Part shown: piece after piece, positions 6,314-7,158 of the stretch
How positions within the stretch are numbered: the stretch's first letter is position 1
How the letters are laid out: every line of letters begins with the position of its first letter
DNA from: Anaerolineae bacterium
GTDB lineage: Bacteria > Chloroflexota > Anaerolineae > B4-G1 > SLSP01
Direction: 5' to 3'
Assembly (NCBI GenBank): GCA_016927095.1
Contig: JAFGNI010000559.1
Coordinates: forward strand, 1 to 7,158
DNA length: 7,158 nt
The notes under the pieces: generated by a model
What the model was told of the DNA's origin: nothing
The model's input: only the letters and a program-made list of their open reading frames with translations
Database searches by the model: none
Made by a program: the position numbers and the translations under genes

Positions 6314-6332
6314 GCACCTTCCGGGAAGGTGC
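6314..6332 (-). terminator. Hairpin downstream of the aldolase gene, possible terminator
   Basis: GCACCTTCC (6314-6322) and GGAAGGTGC (6324-6332) are perfect 9-bp arms around a single base. On the minus strand the hairpin lies about 88 nt past the aldolase stop codon and is followed by GTTTCC, so the T-tract is poor. The position between the aldolase and the next promoter suits a terminator, but with a 1-nt centre it could equally be a protein-binding palindrome. Confidence 0.4.
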
Positions 6333-6420
6333 ATAGGGATTGGGGACACATGGGGGGAACCGCGCCACAGCTGGGAGACGCCGTCGCGGCCCAGGGCAAC
6401 TCTGGCACGGCGAGGTCAGA

Positions 6421-7158
6421 CTACATCGCTGCTAGCGCGGAAAAGCCTGCCGCAACCAGGGCTTCATAGAAGGCTGCGCGGCGCTCCGCCGGCAGGGGAG
6501 CTCGGGGAAGACGCGGTACACCGCAATCCAGTCCCAGGTACTTCAGCGCCTCGAAGAGCGCGCCAAAGATGCCGAACCGCTGGAGCACCCGGGTCACACC
6601 ATTTGCCTGCAGCTGCAGGTCGCGGGCTCGAATGAGATCCCCGGCCTCGTAGCTCAGATGGATCTCGCGATAGACACCGGGCATGAGGTTCAGTGTGCTG
6701 CCGATATTCGCCGCCGCACCAAACATCGCAGCGAAAACGCACTGCTGGTCCATGCCAGAGAAGATAGTCCAGCCCTCGCCGCCTAGCTCGACAATGGCAT
6801 GGAGCTCGTACATATCGGGGCCCGTGTATTTGGCGCCGGCGACGTTGGGAATGCGTTCCCGTACTCGCTGCATCAGCGAGACCGCATCCGTCTCCCCGCC
6901 GAAGAGGTAGGGGTAGAAGCCGACGTCGGGCGCGGCGGCGGCAATCGTCTCGTAGTGCGTCAACGTTTCATCCACGCTTCGACCGAATGGCGGCAAGATA
7001 CTCGCCACGCCGTCGGCACCCAGATCCTGGGCGTGACGGGCCAGGGCGACGGCATCGCGCGTAGCCACCGCGCCAACATGGACAATGACAGGCACGCGCC
7101 CGGCCACCTGATCCACGACCACCTCCGTCACCAGACGGCGCTCGGACACGGAGAGGAA
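6421..7158 (-). CDS. DapA/NanA-family class I aldolase, N-terminus cut off by window edge
   Basis: The visible part is about 245 residues of a TIM-barrel Schiff-base aldolase of the dihydrodipicolinate synthase/N-acetylneuraminate lyase family, usually about 300 residues long. The frame stays open to the right edge (Phe-Leu-Ser before VSERR, matching the family's FLSxxER segment), so the GTG at 7149 is internal and the true start is outside. Numbering from that GTG codon, the Schiff-base Lys107 lies in GAKYTGPDMYEL, and the barrel segments PVIVHVGA (20-27) and ANIGSTLNLMP (147-157) are recognisable. These last motifs resemble the lyase side of the family more than DHDPS. The usual YxxP segment is replaced by FYPYLFGG (78-85), so the substrate is uncertain; keto-acid or sialic-acid-like sugars are possible. 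It ends with TAG at 6421, and 283 nt separate it from the marR-like gene, so it is probably a separate transcription unit. Confidence 0.85.
   Translation of the reverse strand, partial: FLSVSERRLVTEVVVDQVAGRVPVIVHVGAVATRDAVALARHAQDLGADGVASILPPFGRSVDETLTHYETIAAAAPDVGFYPYLFGGETDAVSLMQRVRERIPNVAGAKYTGPDMYELHAIVELGGEGWTIFSGMDQQCVFAAMFGAAANIGSTLNLMPGVYREIHLSYEAGDLIRARDLQLQANGVTRVLQRFGIFGALFEALKYLGLDCGVPRLPRAPLPAERRAAFYEALVAAGFSALAAM

Larger units (their letters stand above)
6138..6420. other. Intergenic regulatory region between aldolase and marR-like gene
   Basis: This 283-nt region carries no gene. From left to right it holds the marR ribosome binding site (6144-6150), a 40-bp inverted repeat (6194-6233) made of two short palindromes, the promoter (6237-6265), a third palindrome around its -35 box (6253-6272), and a 9-bp-arm hairpin (6314-6332). 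In 6333-6420 I see nothing beyond very short, imperfect inverted repeats. Confidence 0.8.

Noticed and set aside
7147..7149. GTG at 7149 as the true start of the aldolase
   Set aside because: The frame continues to the right edge with Phe-Leu-Ser, as expected before this point in the family, and about 50 N-terminal residues would otherwise be missing.
1..7158. CRISPR array, tRNA, rRNA or insertion sequence
   Set aside because: No regularly spaced direct repeats, no tRNA-like cloverleaf, no rRNA stretches and no transposase motifs were seen on either strand.

Overview
The window holds five minus-strand genes and looks like chromosomal DNA of a moderately GC-rich bacterium (roughly 58% G+C by eye). 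All genes use strong GGAGG-type ribosome binding sites, and two starts are not the furthest-upstream ones. The phylum cannot be fixed from the sequence. The protein style would fit Chloroflexota or another deep-branching bacterial group, but that is a weak guess.

Layout in order of transcription (right to left): (i) 6421 to the right edge is the C-terminal part of a DapA/NanA-family aldolase, cut by the window edge. (ii) 6138-6420 is a non-coding region. It carries a probable hairpin terminator for the aldolase (6314-6332) and a very good sigma70-type promoter (TTGACA, 17 bp, TAGAAT) that reads leftwards and is interleaved with three TCGC-type palindromes. (iii) 5643-6137 is a MarR-family regulator starting at GTG. 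(iv) Three ABC half-exporter genes follow in tandem (3824-5656, 1981-3813, 111-1901). The first overlaps the marR-like gene by 14 nt, the second follows after 10 nt, and the third after a 73-nt AT-richer gap. (v) 1-110 contains nested inverted repeats downstream of the last gene.

The regulator probably represses its own promoter through the palindromes and so controls export capacity, the usual MarR-multidrug exporter logic. The motifs of the first two transporters are complementary in the way expected of a heterodimer. The first has an Asp for the catalytic Glu and a Gln for the switch His. The second has a degenerate signature motif (FSLGQ). The pair would therefore have one degenerate and one consensus ATP site, as in the TM287/288, LmrCD and BmrCD type. 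The third transporter has every catalytic motif intact and probably works as a homodimer. So one operon appears to encode two exporters, a heterodimeric and a homodimeric one.

No clearly undescribed system is visible. The best leads are the triple-palindrome promoter with a possible 5'-end mRNA hairpin, the 2+1 transporter arrangement, the nested inverted repeats at the left edge, and an atypical active-site segment in the aldolase.
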